Source of the DNA: Zavarzinella sp.
Lineage (GTDB): Bacteria > Planctomycetota > Planctomycetia > Gemmatales > Gemmataceae
Assembly (NCBI GenBank): GCA_041399155.1
Contig: JAWKTI010000001.1
Coordinates: 1,798,001 to 1,862,000 of the forward strand
Direction of reading: 5' to 3'
Length of the DNA stretch: 64,000 nt
Shown piece by piece: positions 44,871 to 55,600 of this stretch (position 1 is the stretch's first letter; every line of letters begins with the position of its first letter). The position numbers were made by a program, and so were the translations under genes. A model generated the notes under the pieces. It was not told where the DNA came from. It made no database searches and was given only the letters and a program-made list of their open reading frames with translations.

Positions 44871-45158
44871 CTACCCATTATTACCCGAAATGACATCAGG
44901 ACCGCTTCCCGCAGTTTTTTCATAATGGCCATCCCCAGCTTTCTTGTACTGGGTAAAACCGAGTCGGTCCAGATTGGAGGGGCTTAATTTTCCAGCCCCG
45001 TATTTGGTAACAGCGTTAGGCATCGCAATCAATCGACGCACGGGTTTGCCATTTTCCGGGTGGTGGGTAAGTGGTTCTTCAGCCATTTTCTGAAAAACTT
45101 CAAATATCTCGCCTGCCGCACCATCCTCTTCAACTACCTGATACACGTAAAGTGGCAT
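44871..45158 (-). CDS. FmdB-like small protein lacking the zinc-ribbon cysteines
   Basis: The 95-residue product follows the FmdB-family plan: MPLYVYQVVEEDGAAGEIFEVFQKMAEEPL at the start and PVRRLIAMPNAV in the middle (residues about 39-50). FmdB proteins normally have a CxxC and a second CxxC ahead of the RRL segment; here those positions read VVEEDG and HHPENGK, with no Cys in the protein. Zinc binding is therefore unlikely. The function of the family is unproven. It lies 24 bp downstream of the SDR gene on the same strand. Confidence 0.65.
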   Translation of the reverse strand: MPLYVYQVVEEDGAAGEIFEVFQKMAEEPLTHHPENGKPVRRLIAMPNAVTKYGAGKLSPSNLDRLGFTQYKKAGDGHYEKTAGSGPDVISGNNG

Positions 45159-45182
45159 CGAAACATCCTCATTTGGGTAATA

Positions 45183-46202
45183 TCAAGTATAACGCATTTT
45201 GATCATCGGGATCAAATATTCCTGCATTGCCTTCTCAAAATCATATTGCGGTGCAAATCCCCAGTCGCTTCGTGCGGCACTGTCATCCACATCTGCGGGC
45301 CAACTGTCAACAATTCCCTGTCGCTTTTCGTCCACAACGACACCAATTTTGGCAGTGGGAAACGCCGCGAGTACCTGTTCCCGAAACTCTGCCGCAGTGG
45401 GACTGAATGCACCAATATTATACACGGTCCGGCCAAGCTGAAGATGGGGGGCATCTGCCAGTTGCAATAAGGCCTGGATTGCATCAGGCATTGCCATGAA
45501 CGGGATACGGGTATCGTCACGCACAAAACAATCGTATGGCTTGCCAGAAGCCGCCGCATGAATCATTTCAGGTGCGTAATCAGAAGTGCCACCGGAAGGC
45601 ATGGTTAACGCCGAAATCAAGCCAGGGAATCGAATTGCCCGAAAATCAATCCTAGTGGGTGACGGATCTGCCGCCAATTGTTTGTAATTGCGGGAGTAAT
45701 ATGTCCCTAAATGCTCACCATACAGCTTGTTACAACCATACATTGTGGTGGGTGTATTCAACTGCTCTTCGGTAATTTTCGGCAACTTTGCCTTTAAGGC
45801 CAGATCAGGTATCCCGTAGGCAGCAATCGAAGATGGGAATAGAAACTTCACCGATCTGCCATGCGATTCGCATTCTTTCTGTGCGAAATCCAACATCATT
45901 AACGTGCCTTCTACGTTCACGCGGTGGGCTGTCATCGGAGCGAACTCGCCACGAGTAGAAAGAACTGCAGCAAGGTGAAAAATGAGATCAATCTCATATT
46001 CTGACAGAATGCGGTCCAATAGTTGGGAATCCAGTATCGACCCCACATAGTGGTGCTGGACTTTCGCATGCAATTCTGGCTGAAGTGGGGCTAAATCGAG
46101 CGTGATCACACCCTGATTCGCCTTTTGAGAGAGTTGTTCAATCAATCCATGGCCAATTTCGCCACTGGCACCAGTGATCAGTGCCACCGTTTTCCGCGAC
46201 AT
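45183..46202 (-). CDS. NAD-dependent SDR, L-threonine 3-dehydrogenase-like
   Basis: The 339-residue extended SDR has the NAD-binding GASGEIGHGL near residue 10 and the active-site tyrosine in TTMYGCNKLYGEH (Y-x3-K, about residue 152). Beyond the generic epimerase fold it matches SDR-type threonine dehydrogenases: LSTRGEFAPMTAHRVNVEG, RFPGLISA, GGTSDYAPEMI, MPDAIQALL and DSWPADVDDSAARSDWGF (residues about 300-318). These oxidise L-threonine to 2-amino-3-oxobutyrate. A related sugar epimerase is a less likely alternative. It is likely co-transcribed with the FmdB-like gene. Confidence 0.8.
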   Translation of the reverse strand: MSRKTVALITGASGEIGHGLIEQLSQKANQGVITLDLAPLQPELHAKVQHHYVGSILDSQLLDRILSEYEIDLIFHLAAVLSTRGEFAPMTAHRVNVEGTLMMLDFAQKECESHGRSVKFLFPSSIAAYGIPDLALKAKLPKITEEQLNTPTTMYGCNKLYGEHLGTYYSRNYKQLAADPSPTRIDFRAIRFPGLISALTMPSGGTSDYAPEMIHAAASGKPYDCFVRDDTRIPFMAMPDAIQALLQLADAPHLQLGRTVYNIGAFSPTAAEFREQVLAAFPTAKIGVVVDEKRQGIVDSWPADVDDSAARSDWGFAPQYDFEKAMQEYLIPMIKMRYT

Positions 46203-46296
46203 TCCTGAAATCTTCTTTTAGTGTTGGTTGAAAGCGTATATCGTATGAAAAAATGCCTGAAAGTACGTCGCAAAACACACCAGTCGAGAAAGTGAG

Positions 46297-47115
46297 ATGA
46301 ACAGGAAACTACAACGTCGGGAAATGTTGCAATGGTCAAGCAGTGCCCTGCTCCTCAACCAGTTCTGGCCGGGGTGGGCCAACTCGCAGGAAAAAGCCCC
46401 CGCGGAGTTCAGTTTTATCGTTGTCAACGATCTTCATTTTCAGACTGAAAAGTGCCCAACATTTTTTGCTCGTGTGATGAAACAGATGAATGATCAAATC
46501 GAAAAGCCCCGATTTGTCCTCGTTGCGGGCGATCTCGCCCAGGATGGCACCGAAAAAGAACTGTCTGGGATCAAAGAAAGTTTAAAGAAACTGCAAATGC
46601 CATACTTCGTGACCCCTGGAAATCACGATTACACACCTAAAAATGATCGAACAATCTATGAAAAATTGTTTCCGAAATCTCTGAATTATTACTTTGAAGA
46701 GGGTGGCATTACCTGGCTGATCATCGACAGCACGGAAGGCACCAAATACAACAATACCACCATCAACAAAGACACCCTGGTCTGGCTGGATGCCACACTG
46801 CCGAAATTGGACAAAACCAAGCCAATGGTGCTGCTGACACACTTCCCCCTGGCAGCCAAAGTAACTTACTGTCCGAAAAATGCCGAGGAAGTTCTGAAAC
46901 GCTTTCGCGATTATCCTCTGCGGGCAGTATTTTCTGGTCACTTTCATGGCACCACCGAAAACGAATCTGGTGGCGTACTTCTTAGCACCAATGTCTGTTG
47001 TGCCATCAGCAGAAACAACCACAACAGTCAGAAAGAAAAAGGTTATTTGCTCGTCACTGTGAAAAATGGCAAACTAAAGAAAAAGTTCGTTGCCGTGGAA
47101 ACTACAATTTTGTGA
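46297..47115 (+). CDS. Tat-exported calcineurin-like metallophosphoesterase
   Basis: The 272-residue protein starts MNRKLQRREMLQWSSSALLL, a twin-arginine-type signal. Metal ligands of the calcineurin-like superfamily are present: IVVNDLHF (D-x-H), VAGDLAQDG (GD), VTPGNHDY (GNHD), LLTHFPL and FSGHFHG (the His pairs). Such enzymes cleave phosphomono- or diesters, but the substrate is not predictable. It ends 46 bp before the perfect parS-like site. Confidence 0.85.
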   Translation: MNRKLQRREMLQWSSSALLLNQFWPGWANSQEKAPAEFSFIVVNDLHFQTEKCPTFFARVMKQMNDQIEKPRFVLVAGDLAQDGTEKELSGIKESLKKLQMPYFVTPGNHDYTPKNDRTIYEKLFPKSLNYYFEEGGITWLIIDSTEGTKYNNTTINKDTLVWLDATLPKLDKTKPMVLLTHFPLAAKVTYCPKNAEEVLKRFRDYPLRAVFSGHFHGTTENESGGVLLSTNVCCAISRNNHNSQKEKGYLLVTVKNGKLKKKFVAVETTIL

Positions 47116-47160
47116 GAATATCCTCACCAATCAATCTGATATTCGTATAATCATTGAAGA

Positions 47161-47176
47161 TGTTCCACGTGGAACA
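47161..47176. promoter_or_regulatory. parS-like centromere site (perfect 16-bp palindrome)
   Basis: TGTTCCACGTGGAACA is a perfect palindrome and matches the parS family recognised by ParB (the CACGTG core with TGTTNC/GNAACA arms; this version is the same as known Pseudomonas-type sites). It is intergenic between the metallophosphoesterase and the cytochrome-type gene. A near-identical site is at 40250. parA and parB are not in this window. Confidence 0.85.
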
Positions 47177-47317
47177 CTGATGACTGTTTGAATGTCATTG
47201 CGATTGCCTTGCAATCTCTCTTCATTCGCTTAAAATAACATTCTTACCTGAAAATCTCTGCTAATGCGGGGAAGTCGCATCCTGCTGGCCATGCCGGCAT
47301 TATCCTGGGAGTCGTTG

Positions 47318-50300
47318 ATGCGCTGTTTCATCTCGTTGTGTTTCTTCTTGACTTCAATCATTGGTGCGGTGGGTGATGAACACTTTGAAAAACGTGTGCG
47401 ACCGCTGCTGATCCAGCACTGTTACAAGTGCCATGGTGAATCGAAGCAGAAAGCAGACCTGCGAGTGGATAGCAAAGCTGCCTTACTTGCAGGGGGTGAA
47501 TCCGGCACTGCACTGGTACCAAATGATCCGGACAAAAGCTTGCTGATTAAGGTCGTGAAATATGCCGGGGATACGAAAATGCCACCAAGTGGCAAATTGA
47601 GCGATCAGGAAATTGCCGATTTGACTCATTGGGTGAAATCGGGCGCTCCCTGGCCTGGCAGTAGTTCTCCCGCACCAGTGAAGCCTGAAACGCAGATCGA
47701 TTGGAAAAAACGGGGAGAATTCTGGTCTTTGCAGCCACTTTCCAATCCCACGATTCCTCTGAATGAAAACTCGAACTGGGCAAGCAATCCCATAGATCAA
47801 TTTATTCTGAAATCCTTACAGGATAATCAGTTACAACCTGCCGAACGTGCAGACCGCCAGACACTGATTCGACGCGTATACCTTGATTTGCTGGGTCAAC
47901 TTCCCCCACCGGAAGCCGTGCAGGAGTTTGTCGACAATGTCCAACCTGATGCTTATGAACAATTGGTTGATCGCTTACTCTCTTCCCCCGCCTACGGGGA
48001 AAGGTGGGCACGGCATTGGCTGGATCTTGCTCGTTATGCTGACACCATGGGGCATGAATTCGATTTTGAAATCTTTCAGGCATGGCGATATCGCGATTAT
48101 GTCATTCGCGCACTCAACGAAGATTTGCCATACGACGACTTTGTGCGGGAGCAGATAGCAGGCGATTTACTACCCATGCCACGTTTTCAAGCAGGTTTGA
48201 ATCAATCGGTACAAGGCACCATGTTCTGGCTGTTAGGAGAAGGCAAACACTCGCCAGTCGATGTTAAAGCAGAACAGGCAGATCGGATCGACAACCAGAT
48301 TGATGTGTTCTCAAAGACATTTTTCGGGCTGACGGTGAGTTGCGCACGTTGCCACGATCATAAGTTTGATGCTATCAAAGCACGCGATTACTACGCGCTT
48401 TATGGCATCCTGTCCAGCTCACGCCAGACGAAGGTGTATCTGGAACCACTGGCGATCCCGCAGGTTGTTTTACTAGAAAACCAACTGAAAAAACTGGGCG
48501 AGTTGGAAACAGAACGTATCAGCAACCATTTACAAACTTCGTTGATCAATGATGCCAAATGGACTGAAATCCTCTCCAAAAACGATTTCATAAAACTGTT
48601 TCGAGCAATCGCTCAGGCACCAATCGCTCAACGACCGACGCTGGCGAAAAACTTGCGTGAACAGCAGACCAACGTCGAACCTGATCCATCAACTCCTTGG
48701 CTCTTTCACGGTCAGGCCTTTGCTTTACCCGCAGTGGGTGCTGCAAAACTGACTTCACCCCACGCATGGTTGGGACCTGTCAACAGACTACCTGGTGCCG
48801 CCCAGTCGAAAACTTTTGTCATCAAAGATAAGTGGCTACTACTGCAGGTTGCAGGGCGAAATCTGACGACCAAAATTGTCATGGAAGGCTTCCAGTTGAT
48901 CCAAAATCCGATCTACGGTAGTCTGAAATTCAACATTAATCACCCAGAACCCGCTTGGCACGCGATCGACATGTCAATGTGGCAAGGCCGTCGTGTATAT
49001 GTGGAAGTGCTGGCACAGGGTAACGGCCACGGTGGGGTAATTTCCGTTGCCCAACGACCAGATCGAAATCCCCCACCTGTTCAAATGCCTACAAAACTGA
49101 TCAACTTACTAGGCAACTCAGATCAAGCCGATTTCACCACCAAAGTTCGTACGACCGTGCTGGAAATCGTTCAATCGTGGGCAAAAAATGGACAACTCAG
49201 CACTGAAGAAGTCAAACTGATCGAGAGTTTGCTCCATTTCACAATACCTTTACCAAAGCCCTCAGAAGCAGAATTGGCTGCGATTCAAGAAATAAACAGA
49301 TTGCAGCAAACGATACCAACTCCAGAACAAGGTATCGCGTTAACTGATGGGCCTGGTCTGGACGAATATGTTTTTATTCGCGGAAACCACCGCAATGAAG
49401 GCCCTACGGCACCTCGGCAATTTCTCGATTGTTTTGGTGGATCGCCCACTGCAGGTGGGAGTGGGCGACTTGAATTGGCCGAGAAAATTACCAGAACACC
49501 CAATCCGCTATTGCTGCGGGTTATTGTTAACCGGTTATGGCACCATCATTTTGGACAGGGAATCGTTCGCACTCCCGATGATTTTGGCGTCCAAGGTCAA
49601 CCACCAACACATCCAGAGTTGCTGGACTGGTTGGCAGCCGAATTGGTACGGGGGAACTGGTCGTTGAAAAAGATGCATCGCCTGATGCTGACAAGCAGTA
49701 CCTACCAGCAGTCAAGTCAGACAGATCCCAAAAGTGATGAGAAAGATCCCAAAAATATGTGGTGGCATCGCACCAATGTGCGGCGAATGGAAGCGGAAGT
49801 CATTCGCGACACGGTGTTTCAACTTTCAGGTAATCTTAGCCAGAACATGGGTGGGCCTGGAATTGCCCCGCATCTGACGCCTTTTATGATCGGGCGTGGT
49901 AGGCCCGCAGGTGGGCCTCTGGATGGTCACGGCCGGAAATCGATTTATCTGCAGGTTCGCCGTAACTTCTTAAATCCCATGATGTTGGCGTTCGATGCAC
50001 CGCAGCCATTCACAGCTATTGGCAAACGTTCAATCTCATATGTTCCAGCACAGGCACTGGCTCTGATGAACAACCCGATGGTGGAACAACAGACCAGGAA
50101 ATGGGCTGCACATTTACTGGAAAAATATCCTGATGCCGATGAGCGGATTTCGCGAATCTACCTTCAGTCATTAGGAAGAAAGCCATCGGTTGATGAAAGA
50201 AATCTCATCATGTCGTACTTGCAGCACGAACAGGAACTCAACCCGAAACTCGGTCAGGATGCACTGTGGGGGATGATCACCCACATGATGGTGAATACCA

Positions 50301-50323
50301 AAGAATTTATCTTTATTCGCTAA
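47318..50323 (+). CDS. Planctomycete cytochrome-C/DUF1549/DUF1553 (PSD1-type) protein
   Basis: The ATG at 47318 follows GGGAG and starts a signal peptide (MRCFISLCFFLTSIIG); the alternative at 47264 adds 18 residues. The 1001 residues have the planctomycete cytochrome-C domain with a heme motif CYKCH (about residue 37), DUF1549 (RLLSSPAYGERWARHWLDLARYADT and the ARCHDHKFD motif, which is a second CxxCH-like site) and C-terminal DUF1553 (VNRLWHHHFGQGIVRTPDDFG, later RRNFLNPMMLAFDAP). These are periplasmic proteins of unknown enzymatic role, usually paired with a DUF1501 gene; here the partner is absent. Confidence 0.93.
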   Translation: MRCFISLCFFLTSIIGAVGDEHFEKRVRPLLIQHCYKCHGESKQKADLRVDSKAALLAGGESGTALVPNDPDKSLLIKVVKYAGDTKMPPSGKLSDQEIADLTHWVKSGAPWPGSSSPAPVKPETQIDWKKRGEFWSLQPLSNPTIPLNENSNWASNPIDQFILKSLQDNQLQPAERADRQTLIRRVYLDLLGQLPPPEAVQEFVDNVQPDAYEQLVDRLLSSPAYGERWARHWLDLARYADTMGHEFDFEIFQAWRYRDYVIRALNEDLPYDDFVREQIAGDLLPMPRFQAGLNQSVQGTMFWLLGEGKHSPVDVKAEQADRIDNQIDVFSKTFFGLTVSCARCHDHKFDAIKARDYYALYGILSSSRQTKVYLEPLAIPQVVLLENQLKKLGELETERISNHLQTSLINDAKWTEILSKNDFIKLFRAIAQAPIAQRPTLAKNLREQQTNVEPDPSTPWLFHGQAFALPAVGAAKLTSPHAWLGPVNRLPGAAQSKTFVIKDKWLLLQVAGRNLTTKIVMEGFQLIQNPIYGSLKFNINHPEPAWHAIDMSMWQGRRVYVEVLAQGNGHGGVISVAQRPDRNPPPVQMPTKLINLLGNSDQADFTTKVRTTVLEIVQSWAKNGQLSTEEVKLIESLLHFTIPLPKPSEAELAAIQEINRLQQTIPTPEQGIALTDGPGLDEYVFIRGNHRNEGPTAPRQFLDCFGGSPTAGGSGRLELAEKITRTPNPLLLRVIVNRLWHHHFGQGIVRTPDDFGVQGQPPTHPELLDWLAAELVRGNWSLKKMHRLMLTSSTYQQSSQTDPKSDEKDPKNMWWHRTNVRRMEAEVIRDTVFQLSGNLSQNMGGPGIAPHLTPFMIGRGRPAGGPLDGHGRKSIYLQVRRNFLNPMMLAFDAPQPFTAIGKRSISYVPAQALALMNNPMVEQQTRKWAAHLLEKYPDADERISRIYLQSLGRKPSVDERNLIMSYLQHEQELNPKLGQDALWGMITHMMVNTKEFIFIR

Positions 50324-50344
50324 CTGCTTCATTAGTAAGCAGTT
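50322..50344 (+). terminator. Hairpin at the 3' end of the PSD1 gene
   Basis: AACTGCTT (50322-50329) and AAGCAGTT (50337-50344) form a perfect 8-bp stem with a 7-nt loop that starts inside the stop codon. The next T-run (50368 onward) is too far to complete a textbook intrinsic terminator, so function is uncertain. Confidence 0.4.
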
Positions 50345-50461
50345 GAGTGAATTCGCATCTCAGTGTTTCCTTTTTTTCCCAAATTTTCGACAAATGCACT
50401 TGCGTACATAAAAATTACTGAATATAATTACACAATCATCTGGCGATCATTTACTGAATCG

Positions 50462-51562
50462 TTAGCGGGCGTTAGTGCCCAGGAACAGGTAGATCGTGGA
50501 TACTGCATTAAACATGCTGTGTACAAGTATCGGCCCCACCAGACTTCGTGTTCGCGTGGCAAGATAGGCCAGTGCAATTGATAGCACAAACAGCGGCACC
50601 GGTGTGGGCCATACCGATGCATGAAATGCTGCAAACAATGCAGATGAGGTAATCAGAGCGGCCACCTGCATTCGACTGCGTAAGCGAAATTCGCGTCGCA
50701 AACCAGCTTTATTGGGCAGATAAAACATTAATGGGAGTAGAGAACAGATGAAAATAATTGGAATGGAATGCAAAATCAACAGTCGAATCTGCACTACTTC
50801 CATGAGTTGATGGATGTGCGGCATCGCGGCAATCATGACCGCCATGAGCATGGTCAGCAAATGCCGTTGTTCTGGCTCCACATTCATAGGACCGTTTGCT
50901 GGTTGCTGTTTCGTTGCAGACAGCCAAGGCAACAACACCCCGCGGAAGACCAGTTCTTCACGAATCGGTGCAGAAACAACAGCAACCAGAATGATCAGCA
51001 ATTTTTCGAGCCTGCCTGCGGTTTCTCCAAGGATACCCAGGGGATGTTGTTCTGGTTCCTGACCTAAAAGATATACTTGCAAGGCACTGACAATGGCGTA
51101 GCAAAGAAAAGCCATTGGCGTAATCAGCAGCCAGGTCCAATAACCTGTGAGTAAATTATGAGAAAACTGCCCTAGCCGCAGTGGGTGGTAATTACATCGG
51201 TAGTGCGTAATTGCAGTAATCAGCAGCACTTCCAGTGGCAATGCGAACAACGATGCCCATAGGTAATAGAGGATGAGGGAGCGTTCTTCATTCAAACGGC
51301 CAACGAATTGTTGGCCGTAGACAAACTGAAAAAAGCCCAATTCAGTGAGTAAGAGCCGCACGGTCATGGGCAGGAGGAGAAAAATGGCAAAAACAATCAC
51401 TACTGTGATGCCATCTGGCGCAGGCTGCTTTGGTGCCACATGGATGGTAGACCCACGACGCTGGCGAAATAAATACAAAACCAGCGCAGCCAAGCCGCCC
51501 ACAAGGGCCACGACCAGGCCAGCCAGTGTCAGTTGCACGACGGTATCGAATTGCCCGGGCAT
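50462..51562 (-). CDS. CPBP-family intramembrane protease
   Basis: The 366-residue polytopic protein (about eight helices) has the three motifs of CPBP (CAAX-prenyl-protease/Abi) glutamic proteases: REELVFRGVLLPWL near residue 205, FAAFHASVWP near residue 312, and VHSMFNAVS close to the C-terminus. Members process membrane or secreted substrates, or act in bacteriocin immunity; the substrate is not evident. N-terminal helices 1-4 are family-variable. It is convergent with the PSD1 gene, with about 138 bp between. Confidence 0.85.
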   Translation of the reverse strand: MPGQFDTVVQLTLAGLVVALVGGLAALVLYLFRQRRGSTIHVAPKQPAPDGITVVIVFAIFLLLPMTVRLLLTELGFFQFVYGQQFVGRLNEERSLILYYLWASLFALPLEVLLITAITHYRCNYHPLRLGQFSHNLLTGYWTWLLITPMAFLCYAIVSALQVYLLGQEPEQHPLGILGETAGRLEKLLIILVAVVSAPIREELVFRGVLLPWLSATKQQPANGPMNVEPEQRHLLTMLMAVMIAAMPHIHQLMEVVQIRLLILHSIPIIFICSLLPLMFYLPNKAGLRREFRLRSRMQVAALITSSALFAAFHASVWPTPVPLFVLSIALAYLATRTRSLVGPILVHSMFNAVSTIYLFLGTNAR

Positions 51563-51682
51563 TTTCAGTCCTGATGATCGATGCCTGAATGTATACTATG
51601 AAAAAGATGCCTGGAGAGTCGGTTTATCCGACACTTTCTTCTATCAAAGCCATATTATCCTTTCAGCCCTGCGAGTAACCCT

Positions 51683-52603
51683 GTGCGAGTAATTCAATTC
51701 AGCGACATTCACATCAGTGCGAAAGTACCCTGGTACCTACCGGGAACCTTGTTATCCAAACAGGTGACAGGATTGCTGAATTATTCCTTCCGCCGCAAAC
51801 AGCGTTTTCGGTATGCGATTCCGATTGTGCAACAGCTTGTGAAGCGTATTCTCAACGACCCACCAGATCTGGTGTTGTTTACTGGTGACGCCGTTGTCGT
51901 GGGCGCCACGCCTGAATTTCAGGCAGCGATGGAATTATTAAAACCACTGACCGACTCTGCCATTCCCAAAATAGCGGTACCTGGGAACCACGATTTCTAT
52001 CGCTTTGAAAACGCACATGTGCGACAATTTGAAACGGCATTCAGCAAGTGGTTCGTGGGTGAACGCGTAGGAGAGGCTATTTTTCCGTTTGCACAATACC
52101 ATCAGGGAATCTGGTTTGTGGCAGCGAATTCCGCAAGGCCAAACCATCTGGCCTGGGATTCCCGTGGGCAATTTGCGAATTCCGGGCGGGATTTATTCCC
52201 ACTGTCGAAGCTGTTGACCCATGAAAGAAAAGTACTGGTCACCCACTACCCTGCCGCACTGGCAGATGGCACGCCAGAACCTTATTGGCGGCGACTCCGC
52301 CCGGCACCCCTGGTGCACCAATGGATCGCTGAAAATCAGGTAGACATGTGGGTACATGGGCATCAGCACCGTCCCTTCGTCCGCCAACCCAGTGAAAAAT
52401 TGCCCTTTCTGCAGGTATGTAATGGCAGCACCACGCAGGAATTTCTATGGGCCTACCATGAATACCTGTTTGAAGAAGATCGTGTTCTGATCAACCGTTA
52501 TCAGTGGGATGTCGACAATGCTGATTTTCATCAATCGACATCGTTGAATTACGATGCCCCTTCACCAACAACTCAGAACCCAATCATTAACAAAGGAGCT
52601 TGA
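51683..52603 (+). CDS. Calcineurin-like metallophosphoesterase (cytoplasmic)
   Basis: Translation starts at a GTG at 51683. The 306 residues begin with the metal motif IQFSDIHISAK and continue with LVLFTGDAVVVG (GD), VPGNHDFYRF (GNHD), VTHYPAALADG, and VHGHQHRPF (GHxH). There is no signal peptide. The arrangement resembles CpdA/Icc-type phosphodiesterases, but substrate is not decided. The next gene starts 10 bp after the stop. Confidence 0.85.
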   Translation: MRVIQFSDIHISAKVPWYLPGTLLSKQVTGLLNYSFRRKQRFRYAIPIVQQLVKRILNDPPDLVLFTGDAVVVGATPEFQAAMELLKPLTDSAIPKIAVPGNHDFYRFENAHVRQFETAFSKWFVGERVGEAIFPFAQYHQGIWFVAANSARPNHLAWDSRGQFANSGRDLFPLSKLLTHERKVLVTHYPAALADGTPEPYWRRLRPAPLVHQWIAENQVDMWVHGHQHRPFVRQPSEKLPFLQVCNGSTTQEFLWAYHEYLFEEDRVLINRYQWDVDNADFHQSTSLNYDAPSPTTQNPIINKGA

Positions 52604-52613
52604 GGCACCAACA

Positions 52614-55600
52614 ATGAAACTTATCACTCTCCACCGTTTTGTCCCGTTGCTTTTTACAATTCTGTATTTGGCAGCTCCGATTACAGGATTTGCACAGAAA
52701 CAGTTCGGCTTTGATAACCGGAAACCATCGGGCCAGGAGTATTTAACTCCAGAGCAGACAATTTCACGGATGAAAGTTGCAGAAGAATTTGAAGTCAAAT
52801 TGTTCGCGGGCGAACCTGATTTATCAAATCCGATTGCCTTTACCATTGATGAACGTGGGCGGGTCTGGGCGATTGAATCGTTTGAATATCCCAGCCGCAC
52901 GCCGAAAGGGAAGGCACCCCGCGACCGGATTGTGATTCTGGAAGACACCAATGGCGATGGAAAGTGCGACAAACGCACCGTGTTCGCCGAAGGAAAGATT
53001 TTCCTGTCATGCCCGAACGTGCCAAAAACCAGCGGGGAGCCTTCGACATGGCAAGTGGTATCGAAGTGGGCCATGGTGGAGTCTATATTGGTGCACCGCC
53101 TTATTTATGGCACATTGAAAATAATAATGACAAACCAGGCAAATTTGAAGTGCTGCTCAGTGGATTTGGAAGCGAAGATACCCACGAGACTTTAAACACA
53201 TTTCAGTGGGGACCGGATGGCTGGCTTTACGGTTTACACGGGGTTTTCACTCACTCGAATGTGAAACAACCTGGAAATGAAGATGCAATCAAAATGAACG
53301 CTGCGGTTTGGCGATACCATCCCACCCGAAAAAAGTTTGAAATTTTCTCGGAAGGCACCTCGAATCCGTGGGGTATGGACTGGCGTAATCAGGATGGCCA
53401 ATTCATTCTGGCGTGCTGCGTCATTCCCCACCTGTACCACATGGTTCCAGGTGGGATCTACCGACGACAGGCCGGGGCGAGTTTTAATCCCTATGCCTAC
53501 GACTATATTCCAGAAATATGCGACCATACCTTCCACCGTGAAAGTGGTTGGGCACATGCGGGACTGATTGCTTTGGATGCCCCACACATTCCAAAAAAAT
53601 ATCACCAGAATGTGATCTTTGGCAGCATCCACGGCTGTTCTGTGAAGCAGAACAAATTAACTTCGGACGGTGCCAGCTTTAAAGCCACGAGAGAAGATGA
53701 CTTCCTGATTTCTGGCGATAAAAACGTTCGACCGATTAATCTGAAGTGGGCACCCAACGGGGAAATCTATCTCAGCGATTGGCACGATCAGAATCCGTGC
53801 CACCAGGCATTGCCAGAAAGCTGGGATTACCAGCGTGGTAGGATCTATCGAATCAAACTGAAATCAGCTACTACCACAGTTGCTCCGGACTTAAGCAAAC
53901 TTACGCGAAAAGAATTGTTCGAATTTGCAAGCTACAGGAACAAAAAATTCGCCGTTGTCCCTGATTGGCTGAGAGATATTTCAGAAGATGACCCATGGCT
54001 GAACCGGCAGATCATGCGTTTGATCTCCGAAGAAGCTGCACGGCAGCCGTTCAAAATGGATCAGCTTCTGTCTAACGCAGCTTGGAATGAAGTAACATTC
54101 GCTGGCAGCGACTGGTTCGCAGCTTTTGTGAAAACCAAGCCCAATACCACACAACTGGCAATTGCAGTTCGGTCACTGGGGAATAAACAAACGCTTTCGA
54201 AGGCCGATCTGACAGCATTAGATGAGGTTGCCCGCACCAATCCCGATGTGGTGGTGCTACGGGAAATGTTATCGTTATCCATCCGATTTCCGAATGAAGC
54301 GAAACTGATCAGTTTCGCCCAACAGATTTCGACAACCACTGGTGTAGAAAAAGATCGACTGTTGCCCTATCTGGCCTGGTTTGCACTCGAAAAACAGTTT
54401 GCTAGTGATGCACAATCGATCACAGACCAGATCACCTGGTTAATAGATCAGGCCCCCAAAAGCTCTCTGGTGCGGGAGCAATTATTGCCGAAAACGATTC
54501 GACGTCTCGTAGCAAAAGGAGATCCCCAATCCTATGATTTATGCCTGGAAATCGTGGAGCAATCGCGTGATAATGCGGTGCGGAAAGTTGCACTGAATGC
54601 ATTGGTGAAAGCCCTGGAAGGACGCACCATTCAACCACCCAAAAAATGGTTCACTTTGCAAGTGCGATTGAACCATGAAGCAGATAAGGATTTGACGAAG
54701 TTACTGGATCAACTTGCGGTTCATTTTCGCGATCCTGCCGCTCTGCAACGTGCATTTAACATGGCCACTTCTGCTAAGGCAAGTGTTTCCGAGCGTGCCG
54801 AAGGTCTGCGTGCTGTGGTACTGCTGAAGCACCCTCAGGCACTACAGGTCTGTCAGGAGTTCGCAAAGCAAAGCACTAATCCAGAATTGCAGTTACTGGC
54901 AATTCGCCTGTTGCCAAATTTTTCAGACAGTAAAGTCGCTACCACACTTGTTGAACAATGGGCAGCGTCGCCCACAGTTGTTCAGTCAGAGATCCTGAAT
55001 GTTCTTGCCAGCAGAAAAGAATGGGCAAAAGTCTTACTCTCAGCAATGTCCGCAAAGAAAATTGATCGAATGAAAGTGAGTGACAATGTCATCACCCGAA
55101 TCCAGTCATTTGGTGACTCTGAACTGGAAAAATTGATTTCCAGTGCCTGGGGCAAAACCCGTCCCACTTCGGCAGATCTATTGAAAGTTATTGATCAGAT
55201 GCGGGAAGAATTAGACCGTACCCCCGCCTCCTACGAACGCGGCAAAAAGGTTTTTGAAGCCCAATGTGCAAAGTGCCACAAATTTGATGGCAAAGGAGCC
55301 GAAGTTGGCCCTGCACTGGATGGTGCAGCACGGGACATTGAATATATTCTTGGAAATGTGATCGATCCCAACCGGGTGATAGGTGCCCCATACTTCATGC
55401 GTACCATCATTTTGTTGGATGGTCGCAATGAAGCAGGGCTACTTGCAGAAGAAGATGCCCAATCCATCACCATCAAGGGCGAAAATGGAACATTAAAGCG
55501 ATTTGAGAGGAAAGATATTGATACTATCAAAGTACAGGAGAAATCGCTGATGCCGGAAGGATTGACCGCGGGAATGTCGAAACAGGATTTTCGCGATCTT

